Assembly (NCBI GenBank): GCA_922989275.2
Contig: OV277869.1
Location: forward strand, 40,098,189-40,162,188
Origin: Gari tellinella
Taxonomy: Eukaryota > Mollusca > Bivalvia > Cardiida > Psammobiidae
Direction: 5' to 3'
DNA length: 64,000 nucleotides
Shown: positions 46,225 to 56,776 of the stretch, one piece after another
How the letters are laid out: each line of letters begins with the position of its first letter
Position numbering within the stretch: position 1 is the stretch's first letter
The notes under the pieces: generated by a model
Database searches by the model: none
The model's input: only the letters and a program-made list of their open reading frames with translations
What the model was told of the DNA's origin: nothing
Translations under genes and position numbers: made by a program

Positions 46225-47040
46225 TTAACAATTTCATCGCCAGACACGACTGCTGTCGAATTTAAAACAGTTTGAATCATGGCCAATGACGCATAGTGTA
46301 ACGTCTTAACAGGATTCAAACCCTTTATTTCAATAATTGTATTTTTACATTCGCTCCATACAAATCCATTGAAAGAAAAGGTATTTAATTTCTATGAACG
46401 CTATTTTCGAGAGGGCGGGACTTGTTGGTATACATTTTTTTTGCGCAGAGGAGGTGACGCTTATAAATCTGCCCTCCGCGAATCATTTTGTGGCGTTGTT
46501 TCAGTAACGCCGATATGACTATTCCTTCCATGGTACATATTATTCGTGTATATATTTAAAATGCCAATTGTTTATGGAGCTTACGGTACCAATGTTTTGG
46601 CTTTCATTTAAAGGAATATGTAGAAGCGGTTTCATACAGTGTGACCAGGTGTTTTTTCATACCTCCATGAAAACAAATAATATTCTATATATTACTTATA
46701 ATTCAATATCACTGCTGAATGCAAGAAATAAATGAAATAGAGATTCTGACACGAGTGTTCAGTACTTATCACTTTAAACCGTAGTTTTAAGTTCCTTCGC
46801 CATTTATTTTTACCGCCAAATGTGACGTTTAGTTCATTTCTTGAAATAGTTTCGACAAATACACCCATGTTGTAGTTACTACTCAAAATAAGAATAATGA
46901 CCAGGCTGTAAGACAGGAAGCCACTGGTTACTCGGTGTCTGCATTAGCTCCAAAATTTGCCATATTTCTTAGGTTGTATATGGTTATTGTACTTTTTTTT
47001 GTATCAACGAGTACAATGAGAAAAATGGCGTTTCCCAAGC
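46225..47040. other. No supported gene
   Basis: A minus-strand ORF at 46692-46886 has no recognisable features or clear splice sites. A remnant GATC-type palindrome lies near 46270-46325. Confidence 0.35.
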
Positions 47041-47109
47041 AATTTTGGAAGTAAGCAGTCACCCGTTTAATAAAACTTCGTACGACAAAATCGGTCGTAC
47101 AAACGTATT

Positions 47110-47790
47110 GCTCATATATATACTGTTTGTAAAAGACAATGTGTTAAGTAATAAACAGGGCTCCAGTAAAATGAACAAATCCAACATTTTCCCACCCATG
47201 TCAGCACCAAATCCTATGATGTTACCATAGGGTTTAGTGCAGAAATAAAGATTTAAGTTTTTAAAATACTCTCCTTATCTTTAGCCCTGATAAATATTTA
47301 TGAATAATTGTGTTATCTTTATCGTCGCTTGTACTGTTCTAATGGAATTGTTGAATTTATACCATATTTAAGTTTTATATATCAGGCGTTTGCTGTATGA
47401 TTGTTTTAAGTATGCTCCACAAGATCATACCCAAATTCATTTTCTCTCTTAAAGGGACGAGGCTTGTGGTTTACTACATGACCGAATAAAAACAACATAA
47501 ATTATGTGAAATAGATTTTTACAGTTTAATCTAACTAAACACAAAGACAGTCGAACCTAAAAGTCATTTAAGTCGAAATTTTCCATATTTCTTAGGTTGA
47601 ATATGACAATTTGTATTTTTACGCCGAGCTTGCGCTTTTTAAGAACTTTTAACATGTCTTATCCACGTTATATCTTCAAACTAAGGGAAAGTTGGATTAA
47701 GCTGTATCGACGGCAAATCTTGTATATATATTTTTTTTCAATTAAGAATATTTCTATTTAGATTGTTACAATTGATTGCAAACCTTGTAT
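47110..47790. repeat. Paralogous copy of 30180-30980
   Basis: The same order of blocks as at 30 kb, including the MITE that starts CAGGGCTCCAG (about 47156) and ends TTAGCCCTG (47290). This copy of the MITE is about 50 bp shorter because it lacks the internal hairpin. Confidence 0.75.
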
Positions 47791-47798
47791 GTAGAAGA

Positions 47799-48048
47799 TA
47801 CAGTGGATAATCTGTTATTCTTTCCCAATAAACGCATTTACGCTAAAACTATTTTTTGCAGTGCAAACGGTTTGGAGCCAGATCAGACGTCGGGTAATCC
47901 GGCGTCTGATCAAGCTCCAAACTGTTTGCCACCAAGATAAACAAGAATTATCAGAATTGTCCAAAAATTGTTCTTTTCTACGTTTTAGTGCTTTGCGTTT
48001 GCGTACGTTTGCGTTTAAACGGGAAAGAATACCAGATTCTCCACTGTA
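47799..48048. mobile_element. MITE family P2 copy
   Basis: TACAGTGGATAATCTG and CTCCACTGTA ends, with the palindrome at about 47872-47927. It is close in sequence to the copy at 10274. Confidence 0.85.
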
Positions 48049-48087
48049 TGTGTAGTATTCATAAACTGTTTATATGGTAAAAGACAT

Positions 48088-48405
48088 GTACAGTGCTCCT
48101 TCTCTACAACAACATCCAATGGGAAACAAATATTGCCTGCGTTGTTCGGCGAGAGTTGTTATGGGAGAGAAATTGGTTTACAATTTGCAAACAGCTTGAA
48201 TCCAAATCAGACGTCTGATTTGAATTGAAGCCGTTTGCCCCTCTTCATCATGATTCGTCTACTAAAATGTCCACTTTGAGAAAACCAGTAGACGATAATG
48301 CAACAGTGGAAGCGTTAGACATAATGGTCTTGTTTTGGGAACAGCAACTAGCATTGTTGTGAGGAGGGACTCGTTGCTCGGAAAGCCGTTGTAGGGGGTG
48401 AGCAC
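48088..48405. mobile_element. MITE family P3 copy beyond lectin A
   Basis: It starts TACAGTGCTCCTTCTCTAC and ends GGGGGTGAGCACGTA. The central palindrome is shortened (AGCTTGAATCCAAATCAGAC / GATTTGAATTGAAGC). Confidence 0.7.
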
Positions 48406-48688
48406 GTACTTTTCATAAACTTTATAGTAAAGGACAAATATAAGTCAGTCTGAGTTTTCATCGTTTACTCCAAAGTCGGTTACCAGTTTTGAAGTAACAA
48501 ACAGTTTAGATCCGGAACAGACGTCAAGTATATCGGTGTTTGATTAGTCTTTACACTATTTCTAGTTAATACATCAAGAACAGTTTTGCACACTCACGAA
48601 TATTTAGAAAACATAACCTCTATTGGGTCTCATCTACTCAAAAATACAATACTTGAGTCAAACATTGAAGAAAATAAAAATGTAATTA

Positions 48689-48930
48689 CTAACCCTTTCA
48701 ACCCTACAGCCCTCTGTAGAGATTAATGATTGCATATGCAAACAGTGTAGATCCTGATCAGAGGGCTCCTATTGGAGCCCTCTGATCAGGGTCTACACTG
48801 TTTGATAATTTCATTGGTTTTTGTTGTCATATCAAAGGTTCAACAGTAGACTGGTTGAAAATACCTGTACTAAAAGAGTCCAAAAGGATAATAAATACCC
48901 AAAAGAGATATTTAGGGTTGAAAGGGCTAA
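48689..48930. mobile_element. MITE family P5 copy overlapping the lectin A stop codon
   Basis: CTAACCCTTTCAACCCTA at the left and TAGGGTTGAAAGGGCTAA at the right. The central hairpin GTGTAGATCCTGATCAGAGG / CCTCTGATCAGGGTCTACAC is at about 48746-48801. On the minus strand its right end supplies the TAG stop (48927-48929) of lectin A exon 3. Confidence 0.85.
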
Positions 48931-49324
48931 GCTATCTTCTTACACACACTTGCAAAAGAATTGCCACATACAAAGGCATACCACTTGCCAGTTACTGTGT
49001 AAGACAAAAGGCAGTTTTCATTTCCTTTGATGTTTGCCGGCTGACCAAGTTCATAGTTTGTATATTGTAACATTCTTCCGGTTACCCAAACGTGTGGTGT
49101 GACAGTAATTATGTTGTTCAGGCCAAGCCAGAGAACAGGGTAGTTGAAATCATAGCGATATTTTGCCAATTCGTTAACATACATATTTTCAAACTCATCT
49201 GCAATGTCAGTCAAATTGGCTCCCATCATCTGCCAGTTGTCCTGGCTTTGCTCCCAGTTTCTTTTCCGGCTTTCAACGTGGTAACAGTGGTGATCATACC
49301 GAAACCATGATTCAGGACAAGGGT
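48927..49324 (-). pseudogene. Lectin A (pseudogene), exon 3: C-type lectin domain
   Basis: The frame is open and clearly CTLD: DPCPESWFRYDHHCYHVES, NWEQSQDNWQMMGANLTDIA, LWLGLNN, SVCKKIA. The cysteine that the other copies have in QDNCQMM is Trp, which should break a core disulfide. EPN is replaced by GQPANIKGNENC, and WND by KWYAFVC, so the calcium and sugar site is lost. The acceptor TTTTCAAG/AC CCT TGT is intact. With the damage in exons 1 and 2, this is a pseudogene. Confidence 0.8.
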
Positions 49325-49630
49325 CTTGAAAAGATACAGAAGAGGAGAAGACATTAATTTTACCAAGAAAATCGTGTACGCTAAAACTATTTTTTTCATT
49401 GCAAAATGTTTCGGGCAAGATCAGACGTCTGACCAGGCTCCAAACTGTTTGTCACTGAGATAAAAAGAGATAGTCACAATTGTCAAAAAGATGTCCTTTC
49501 AATATTTAATAATAAAAGTAAAATAAATACTTTATTTCAAAGGTGTAACGCAATTAGTACACAAGCAACTAATCTCTCTTGAGGCCCTCAATTTCATTGC
49601 AATACGTTTGCGTTTCGTAAATACATGTAT
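49325..49630. mobile_element. Worn P2-type element beside lectin A exon 3
   Basis: 'ctaaaactatttttttcatt', AAGATCAGACGTCTGACC and 'ggctccaaactgtttg' remain. The ends are lost. It occupies the same position as the P2 copy at 32455 beside lectin B exon 3. Confidence 0.55.
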
Positions 49631-50399
49631 ACAGTTTTAGCCCCGATAATGGAGATTCTCTAAACAAGAAGTCTGAAATTTATGGAAGAATATCGGTCCG
49701 TCATGGTGATTATTTCTGTTTATTTGACCGAGATTATCCCACCTGCAAATAACTAAAAGAAGGCATGTCAATGGTTTTGATCCCATGCACTGTTTCACAA
49801 TGGGTGAGATTAGCCACGATCTTCTTCAGATCACCATCACCCCATATCATTCATCGGAATATTTCGTGTCGCAGTGCCTTAAAACTCGAACTCATCCATT
49901 CACCCCAAGCACTAGGCCATTATCATTGAAAATCGACGTACATGTACACTGTGCCCATACTTCTTGGTTGCTTAATATTTGCATTCAGTTGTCCATTCGA
50001 TTGATCAAATGCAACCCACTTTCGTTAAACGGCTGCCTAAATTCTAGTTTTCAAGACTGATGCCAACTAAATGCACCTTCGGCATGCTTAAAGCTACCAT
50101 CTTCTAGGGTATTACAATATTCTCAACCATCAATTTGAACTATTTTCTTCCACGATGGAACAAATTTAACTCGTTCACTCTCAATGACGCTTAGTTTAAA
50201 CAGTAATTTGTTTTCAAAATTACTTTCAATAATGTAATGACTGACAATACATACAATTTCACATATAAATATTAGGATAAGAAAACAAGTTTGGTTCAAA
50301 CTTATATAAATTCTTCTCATTTTCATATAAGTTACAATATACAGACGAGACTCGAAACTTCGAACTCGATTGCTAGTATATACCCTGTTATGCAAAAAT

Positions 50400-51390
50400 T
50401 TGAAATAAAAATAGCGGGTACCCGACCTGGATTTTTTCTTAATAGCTGATTTTTTTATATACCCCTAATTATCCGAAGACACGTGCTTTTGATAATAAAA
50501 TCTCAGAATAATCATATTCAGCTTTGAAATTTACCAAAAATGTTGGGTTATACATATTTGTTCATAAAATGGAGAAAAATAGGATCAAGTAGCACCAAAT
50601 AAAACATAAAAAACAGCACACCATCCGTCAAAAAAGGGAGCAAATAAAATAGTTATTTTTCAAACTGAAGGCGTGTGCAAACATATCTTCTACTTTTCTT
50701 ACATTCAGCTTTTTATAATATTTCCCACAAATATTGCTGAAGCATTATTTACCGAAATCACATATAAAAACATAGATTCCGGACTTAGTTTTTCTAAAAC
50801 AATTAAATGTCTGCATAGAGAGTAACACATACAAATCCAATTGCATAGGGCTATATACAAGTGCTCTTTGGTAATCACTTTAAAGTGCTTAAAGGGATCC
50901 AAATCCATACAGTTCAATCGTCAACGATATATCACTATTCTAATCGTGGTCGCCAAATTCAGATATGCTCGTATAATTTAGCTTATTGAGATAGAAAAAA
51001 TAAAAATACGCATTTAAAGATTAATCATGGAGTAATGGTCAAAGGGAGGTGAATTATGCAAATATTTTGCATGAATCGTCTCCCATTGACCATTAAATCC
51101 CGAAAGTGGAGCGATGGTCCTAAAATCATACCACATTGATTTTTACTTTGAATCAATCTTGCAAACACACAACACTGAAGAAGACGACAATAAAACGGTG
51201 AAGGGGTAAACTTCTAACGAAAACTTGGTAGTTTAAGGCGTTCAATACCTATTTATGGAGTGATGGGTGAAATCTGCCTCTGATCAGGATAAACACTGTT
51301 TGAATGCTTAGCACAGGCAACATTATTTTATGAGTCCAATTTTCAAGAAGCATAATTTTACATGAAAAGGCAGACGACAAAGTTAAGCAG
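50400..51390. other. Intron 2 of lectin A, with a palindromic MITE and a worn P4 copy
   Basis: About 50940-51130 is the inverted relative of the 24040-24200 element, with AATTATGCAAATATTTTGCA at its centre. About 51140-51250 keeps P4-type phrases ('gaagaagacgacaataaaac'). No gene is seen in 50400-50930. Confidence 0.5.
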
Positions 51391-51459
51391 ACGCTATTTT
51401 GTATGACTGTACCAATATTGAATTAAACAAATGGTGTTATAAAATAAAATGTTCCTTAC

Positions 51460-51625
51460 TAATACTCCGGTAGTACAAATCCTTTTTGTCGTAGTTTTCA
51501 CACTACTGTATGGAAAGTCCAATGGGTTTCTGCTGTTCATTTCACACGTGCCATTGGTCGGAGTGAAGTTCACCGACTTATATGCATCATCCTTAAAACA
51601 CTGTATGCAGCATTCCGTCGCTGAC
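51460..51625 (-). pseudogene. Lectin A (pseudogene), exon 2: PAN-like module with 1 bp deletion
   Basis: It aligns with the exon 2 copies of B and C: SATECCIQCFKDDAYKSVNF, NGTCEMNSRNPLDFP. The fourth cysteine (DDVC in B) is Tyr here. Where B reads GACGAGTAAAG and C a near match, this copy reads GACAAAAAGG, one base shorter, so the exon is 166 bp instead of 167 and its end is in the wrong phase for exon 3. Splice sites (AATTTGTAG acceptor, TTA/GTAAGG donor) are kept. Confidence 0.8.
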
Positions 51626-51651
51626 CTACAAATTGCAAATGAGAAGAAGTA

Positions 51652-51812
51652 TAGTCGAACTTCGTCATCTCGTTTAACTCGAACTATCTGATAGTTCGAC
51701 ATATGAACTGCACTATTTCATACTCAGTTAAGTCGAACATACCCTCGTTTTAATTTTGAAATACGGGTATGTTCGACACAACTGACTTCGAGATATCGAG
51801 GTTCGACTGTAT
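51652..51812. mobile_element. Pogo/Tigger-like MITE
   Basis: TATAGTCGAAC at the left and GTTCGACTGTATA at the right, TA-flanked, with an inner hairpin around 'cgaacataccc' and 'gggtatgttcg'. The CAGTCGAACCTCG-type end is typical of pogo/Tigger elements (family knowledge). It lies 26 bp from the exon 2 acceptor of lectin A, inside intron 1. Confidence 0.7.
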
Positions 51813-52014
51813 ATTGAATTTAAGAAAAACAATACCCACCACCATATATAGAAGAAACATGTCTTTGTTAATGTCTTAGTTGCAGACATCTTAGCCTGGT
51901 CACACGCCGATTTGCTCAAGATCAAAATAATACCTTGCTACAGACTGTTGAAAATAGTTATGATTGTTATACTATACACGCGTTTACCTATATCACCGCA
52001 GAATTCGCATTAAG

Positions 52015-52215
52015 TCGACTTTGTAAAAGGTTTGGATCAAGATCAGACGCCGCTTTACTGTTTGATAGTCGTATTTATACTTTTTATATCATACTACCTT
52101 ATTTTTTAAATATTAAACGTTCTTGGAAACAGCAATATTAAAGCAGACGAGAATATATCGGTGTCTGGAAAAAAAACGTTTAATTTGGTGCCGAAATGAT
52201 TTAAAGAAACAAATT
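52015..52215. mobile_element. Worn MITE family P4 copy in intron 1 of lectin A
   Basis: 'ggtttggatcaagatcagacgccg' is present as a single palindrome arm, with 'ttaaagcagacgagaatata' following. The other arm and the ends are missing. Confidence 0.5.
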
Positions 52216-52300
52216 ACAAATTTTCCCGTTCTTGCATGCAACATCTGTTTGGAGCACAGATAACTGAAGATAGAATTAATGTCCATATATCCAAACTTAC

Positions 52301-52443
52301 CTGCTTGTGACGGTCATATAAGTAGGGTCAAAGAAAGAATGTTATTGTTTCTCAAACAATCTTCTTGAGGAGGGCGTACAGTTACACACTATTATAAAGT
52401 GAATTAGAAGGAAAGTCTGTAGGCCCCTTTTCATCACCGCCAT
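52301..52443 (-). pseudogene. Lectin A (pseudogene), exon 1: signal peptide with a stop codon
   Basis: An ATG opens MAVMKRGLQTFLLIHFIIVC, matching gene B. The frame then meets TAA where gene B has GAA (in the segment before HSFFDHTY). The donor AGCAG/GTAAGT is intact and in the family phase. This nonsense codon alone would remove both the PAN and lectin domains. Confidence 0.8.
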
Positions 52444-52548
52444 CACACAGGTGTATTATCATAAATCGAGGACTCACACCACTTTCTGTTTATGTTCTCA
52501 AATAATTCAATTCCTTTCCTAGGCGTGTCAATTTATTATATTCTATTA

Positions 52549-52740
52549 CAGTCGAACCTCGACACTTCGAAATCGCGTTCGTTCGAACATACCCGTATTT
52601 CAAAGTTAAAAGTGGCTTAGCCACGTTTTAACTTTGAAATACGGGTATGGTTGAATTAAGCGAAATCGATTAAGCAAATTTTAACTTATGACATACTGGT
52701 AAGGTCAATTTAAGTGAGTTTGAAGTATCTAGTTTCGAAT
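52549..52740. mobile_element. Pogo/Tigger-like MITE
   Basis: It starts CAGTCGAACCTCGACACTTC after TA. The inner palindrome is CATACCCGTATTTCAAAGTT / AACTTTGAAATACGGGTATG, around a small GTGGCTTAGCCAC stem. The right end is worn ('agtttcgaatgta'). It lies upstream of lectin A exon 1. Confidence 0.7.
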
Positions 52741-53204
52741 GTATCTTGGTAGGTGGGTCTTCTTTCTGCAAGACTTATTTCATTTATCGTCAATGTAAAA
52801 TTGTATTTATGTTTCTTTTTGATAGGTCAGTTGCATCAAAATGAAAAAGGTGCAATCTGAATTGTTCTAATATTTATAATATTAAATGTATTTCGCTCCT
52901 TACATCAAAATATTTAGATGACGTATTCAGTTCGAAAATAGTTCTAATGGAAATTTGAGTAGATACGTCACTATTAAAACATAATTAGCCCTTTCAATGT
53001 GGAATTTCCTAATTGATTCTTCCAATTTTTAAATCATGACCAGTTAACACGGAATATTTAAGGTTTTAGCAAAAACGTATACCTTTCATTCACATTTACG
53101 TCAACAATAGCATTTGCAAAAAGTTTTGATCCTGATCAGACGCCGCGCAAAACATCACAATAAATTTGATCATGAACGGGCTAACCCGAAAACCTGTTTA
53201 TAAT

Positions 53205-53430
53205 TTTGTAGACAGGCTACGCAAGGTAGATTAAAAAATAAACCAGAATGCGTTTTTAGGCGTATTCTGTTTTACTTTCAGCCTAGTTTAGGTAACCAGC
53301 CATTAGGATATGAGACATTTTTCTGATGCTGTACGTTCATAACTTTATAAAATGGAACTGTTTTCTTCAGTGAAGGAATTTATTAAATTCAATGTATGTC
53401 AAAAAGCGTATCTATGGAATAAGGGTTGAT
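53205..53430. mobile_element. Worn MITE family P1 copy
   Basis: The hairpin AAACCAGAATGCGTTTTTAG / GCGTATTCTGTTTTAC and the worn end 'ggaataagggttga' identify P1. Confidence 0.6.
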
Positions 53431-53855
53431 CAGAGGCCTTTTCCTGAACAATCCTATCTTGGTATTTACTATTTGAAAATGATATATACATATGTATACA
53501 TATAATCGCTATCCGCACAGTAAGGTTTGAGCAATGAAAATGGTCAACTTTGTGTAATACAATAGGGTAACTTACAAAAGCGGAACTCCTTAAAATCGAA
53601 GGCCTTTGTAAACAAGAAAACAATCTTCTTGGTCCCATCATTTGTTCTTCAGACTGGCGACGAATATACTCGTTTTTAAGTACAAATGTATCCAATGCAA
53701 ACGGCTCATAGGGCTGCTACGGATCATATTCTGCACTGTTTGTCATTTTGCAATATATTGTTAAAATCAACCATAAATATTTGTAAATGGACTGGGCTTC
53801 ATTGCCAACTGAAAAAGTCTAGTTAAAGTTTCAGATTTGTGGTGCATGAGGTGCA

Positions 53856-54106
53856 TACAGTGGAGAATCTGTTATTCTTTCCCGATAAACGCGTTTACGC
53901 TTAAACTAGTTTTTCTTTTACAAACAGTTTGGAGCCAGATCAGTCGCCGGGTAACCCGGCCTCTGGTCTTTCTCCAAACTGTTTGCCACCAATATAAACA
54001 TGAATTATCAGAATTGTCCAAAAGTTGTACTTTTTTACGTTTTAGTACTTTGCGTTTGCGTTTCGTTTGCGTTTAAACGGGAAAGAATAACAGATTCTCC
54101 ACTGTA
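53856..54106. mobile_element. MITE family P2 copy
   Basis: Complete TACAGTGGAGAATCTG and CTCCACTGTA ends. The palindrome at about 53926-53983 has a few mismatches. Confidence 0.83.
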
Positions 54107-54344
54107 AGTTAATACCTGAAACGAATAATACAGAAAGCTCCTAACTTGCTAAGGAGCGCTGTGTACATTATTGTGTCTTGCATTAAGCTTCCGTCTATTG
54201 GAAACTTTTATCATTCACATTGATTATCTCAGAAACCTAAAACTGGACACTTTACGCAGTCTGTAATGTTTCGGTTTTCGAGATATACATGTATCATTAT
54301 CTCATCTATCAGTTGTATTATGCAAATCCTTTTCTGCGCATCAT

Positions 54345-54590
54345 ACCTTATCATTTTACTACCAATGGCGCCAAATGACGACTTTGCAAATATGGTGGAG
54401 CCCGATCAGAAGCTGCGACTCTGGTCAGGATCCAAACTGTTTGACTTCCATTTTTAACTAACGTCAGACATACTGCTTTAAATCTAATCTTGACATGATA
54501 TTGCATACAACACTATTTAAGCAGACGACAATATGGCGGCGAAAAGGTAAACTCCTCACGATAGATTTTATAGTGAAAGGGTTAATTGCT
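54345..54590. mobile_element. MITE family P4 copy
   Basis: It has 'ttttactaccaatggcgcca', a reduced palindrome near 54400-54445, 'aagcagacgacaatatggcg' and the end 'gtgaaagggttaa'. Confidence 0.6.
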
Positions 54591-54959
54591 CAATGGTAGT
54601 TTTATCAAATAAACTCCTTAAAAGGCTTTTTACAGATAGATCGTTTTGATATCGATATAGTACTATAAAATAATAGTTTTCACTTTTATCATTAACATCT
54701 GCAATCAAAGCCAAACAAAATGCTGTGCTTATTACATGCTTTCAACATACACTATCAATACTAAACAGAATTTTCAATCATTAATATCCAGAAACATTTG
54801 ATATTCGAATCAATAAAGAACTCTTTAATGTAACAAGATATAAAACTCATACTGTTTTTTGGATTTGAATTTTTCGTCGCTTTTAACAGTATTTCAGTCA
54901 TATTGCGACGTCCAGCTAATTACAGGAATATCAGTTATATAGCGACGTCCAGCTAAATA

Positions 54960-55240
54960 CAGGTGGATGAAGATCCTAGACGCCCTTAATGCACTGCTTG
55001 GTGCACAAATCGACAGCTGGGTAGAACCACCGACCTTCCAAAAGCAATCTGGAAGGCTTCCCAACATGGAAAATCCGAAGTTCCCAGACCGGGATTCGAA
55101 CCAACAGCCGTAAGGAGCTTAGTGATTGTCGATCTATTTACGGCATTTGCAGTTTCGCTTTTCCAAAATGACTTAATTCAAAGTGTTTATATTTATTTAA
55201 TAAATAGTCTAAGAGAATAATATGTCATTGCATGAGATAG
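54960..55240. other. Possible SINE fragment
   Basis: A B-box-like GGTTCGAATCCCGG occurs on the minus strand at about 55091-55104, but no convincing A box is present. The rest is plain. Confidence 0.3.
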
Positions 55241-55534
55241 GAGGGGTTTATTCTGCGAGTGGAGAAACCATTCCGCGCGTGGTTTACCGAGCCCTGACTG
55301 GTTTCTCCTCAAGCAGAATAAAAACCGACTGGAAATTGTCACCAGTTCTCGCGTTACTCGTCAATGTCGTTTGGAGGTCAAGGTCAAATCTGTAATGGCA
55401 GGTCGTTCGAAAATTGCTCGTCGCTTATTTTGAATTTGTGGATAGAATTTGTCTTTATGAATCGCGGAATAGTGTTAAGAATGGTTATGAAGTGTTTCGT
55501 CAGTGATATTTAAAAGGATTTGTGCAGATTATGC

Positions 55535-56764
55535 ATGCAAGTGATGGATAAACGCAAACATTCTAGTGACTCTGGCGAGACTCCGGAGGCCAAAAACGCG
55601 CGAAATGGCGGATCTCCAGAAAACGTTATTGACTCTATAAGGGAGGCAAATAGTGTGCTTTTAGACGATTCAATTCAGGAATTATGTGGAAATATGGCAA
55701 CTATTGTGAACAACAACCCTGAGAATATCAAGGTAAATAAAAACACAAGCACAAACAATGAGTTTAGTACACAAGCACCCACAAGGGGCGCCGCTGATTT
55801 ATCTACGTCGACAGAAATTTCACAGATACTACAGTTTGTTAAAAGCATTGACACCAGACTTCAAAACGTAGAAAAGAAATTAACAAAGCTTGATTCCCTA
55901 GAAGAAAAAGTTTCAAATATTGATTGCGAAGTTAATAAGTTGTGGGTTTATGTGCAGGATAATATACAGTCCAGTGCGGAAAATGTCAATAAGTGTACAG
56001 ACACAGTAGACGAGTTACAGTTTGCTCTTGGACAGGCTAATGATTGTATCACCAGGCTGACTGATCAGCAGTCAAAATATGAGGGAGAAATGGAGTATAT
56101 GCGTTCGCAGTCTATGCGCAACAATTTAATATTCTGTAACATTCCAGAGGATCGGAACGAAAAGTACGCCGACACAGAATCAAAGGTGCGTGAGTTCATG
56201 GTACACGAAATGAAGATCGATCAATACACGGTTGACCATTTCAGTATAGAGCGTGCACACAGGGCTACACATCAGCCTGTAAGTACAATGAATGCAGACT
56301 ACACTCATGACAATTCACATGATAACTCCCGTGCTTATGGCCCGCCACGTAAACCTAGGAATGTCATAGTCAAATTTTCCTCATTCAAAGATCGTGAATT
56401 AGTACGCACATCAAGTAGGAATTTGAAAGGCACCAGCTACTATGTACACGAACAATTCCCGAAGTCTGTGAGTGATCGTAGGAGGGCATTAGTCCCAAGG
56501 CTCAAAGAGGCAGTTAACAATGGACACAAGGCATGGATCAGTTACGACAAACTATACATTGATGGGCGTCCACAATCTCCAAACGCCCCACAGAATCCAA
56601 CCAATGAATATGGTGGTCCGGCTGCTGGCGACTCATCTGCTGCTGATGAGAGTACATCAGGTAATAGGAGTTACAGAGGTCGTAGTAATGGCAGTAGACG
56701 TGGTCGAGGTGGTCGTGGGTACGGACGTAGGGGTCGTGGAGGCAGGCGAGGCAGTGCCCAATAG
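55535..56764 (+). CDS. LINE ORF1: RNA-binding chaperone-like protein
   Basis: The first good ATG is at 55535, with another at 55544 (MDKRKH); the open frame extends slightly upstream. The protein has about 409 residues. An acidic, low-complexity N-terminus is followed by a coiled coil (about 100-190: ILQFVKSIDTRLQNVEKKLT and onward), an RRM-like region (SMRNNLIFCNIPEDRNEKY), a C-terminal domain (RNVIVKFSSFKDRELV, YVHEQFPKSVSDRRRALVPR), and an Arg/Gly-rich tail (GRSNGSRRGRGGRGYGRRGR). This order matches L1 ORF1p, which coats LINE RNA. It ends at TAG 56762, in the same frame as ORF2. Confidence 0.85.
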   Translation: MQVMDKRKHSSDSGETPEAKNARNGGSPENVIDSIREANSVLLDDSIQELCGNMATIVNNNPENIKVNKNTSTNNEFSTQAPTRGAADLSTSTEISQILQFVKSIDTRLQNVEKKLTKLDSLEEKVSNIDCEVNKLWVYVQDNIQSSAENVNKCTDTVDELQFALGQANDCITRLTDQQSKYEGEMEYMRSQSMRNNLIFCNIPEDRNEKYADTESKVREFMVHEMKIDQYTVDHFSIERAHRATHQPVSTMNADYTHDNSHDNSRAYGPPRKPRNVIVKFSSFKDRELVRTSSRNLKGTSYYVHEQFPKSVSDRRRALVPRLKEAVNNGHKAWISYDKLYIDGRPQSPNAPQNPTNEYGGPAAGDSSAADESTSGNRSYRGRSNGSRRGRGGRGYGRRGRGGRRGSAQ

Positions 56765-56776
56765 GGGTCCCCGAGG

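Noticed and set aside
46692..46886. Possible exon of the unidentified gene
   Set aside because: No acceptor or donor with a matching phase could be found.
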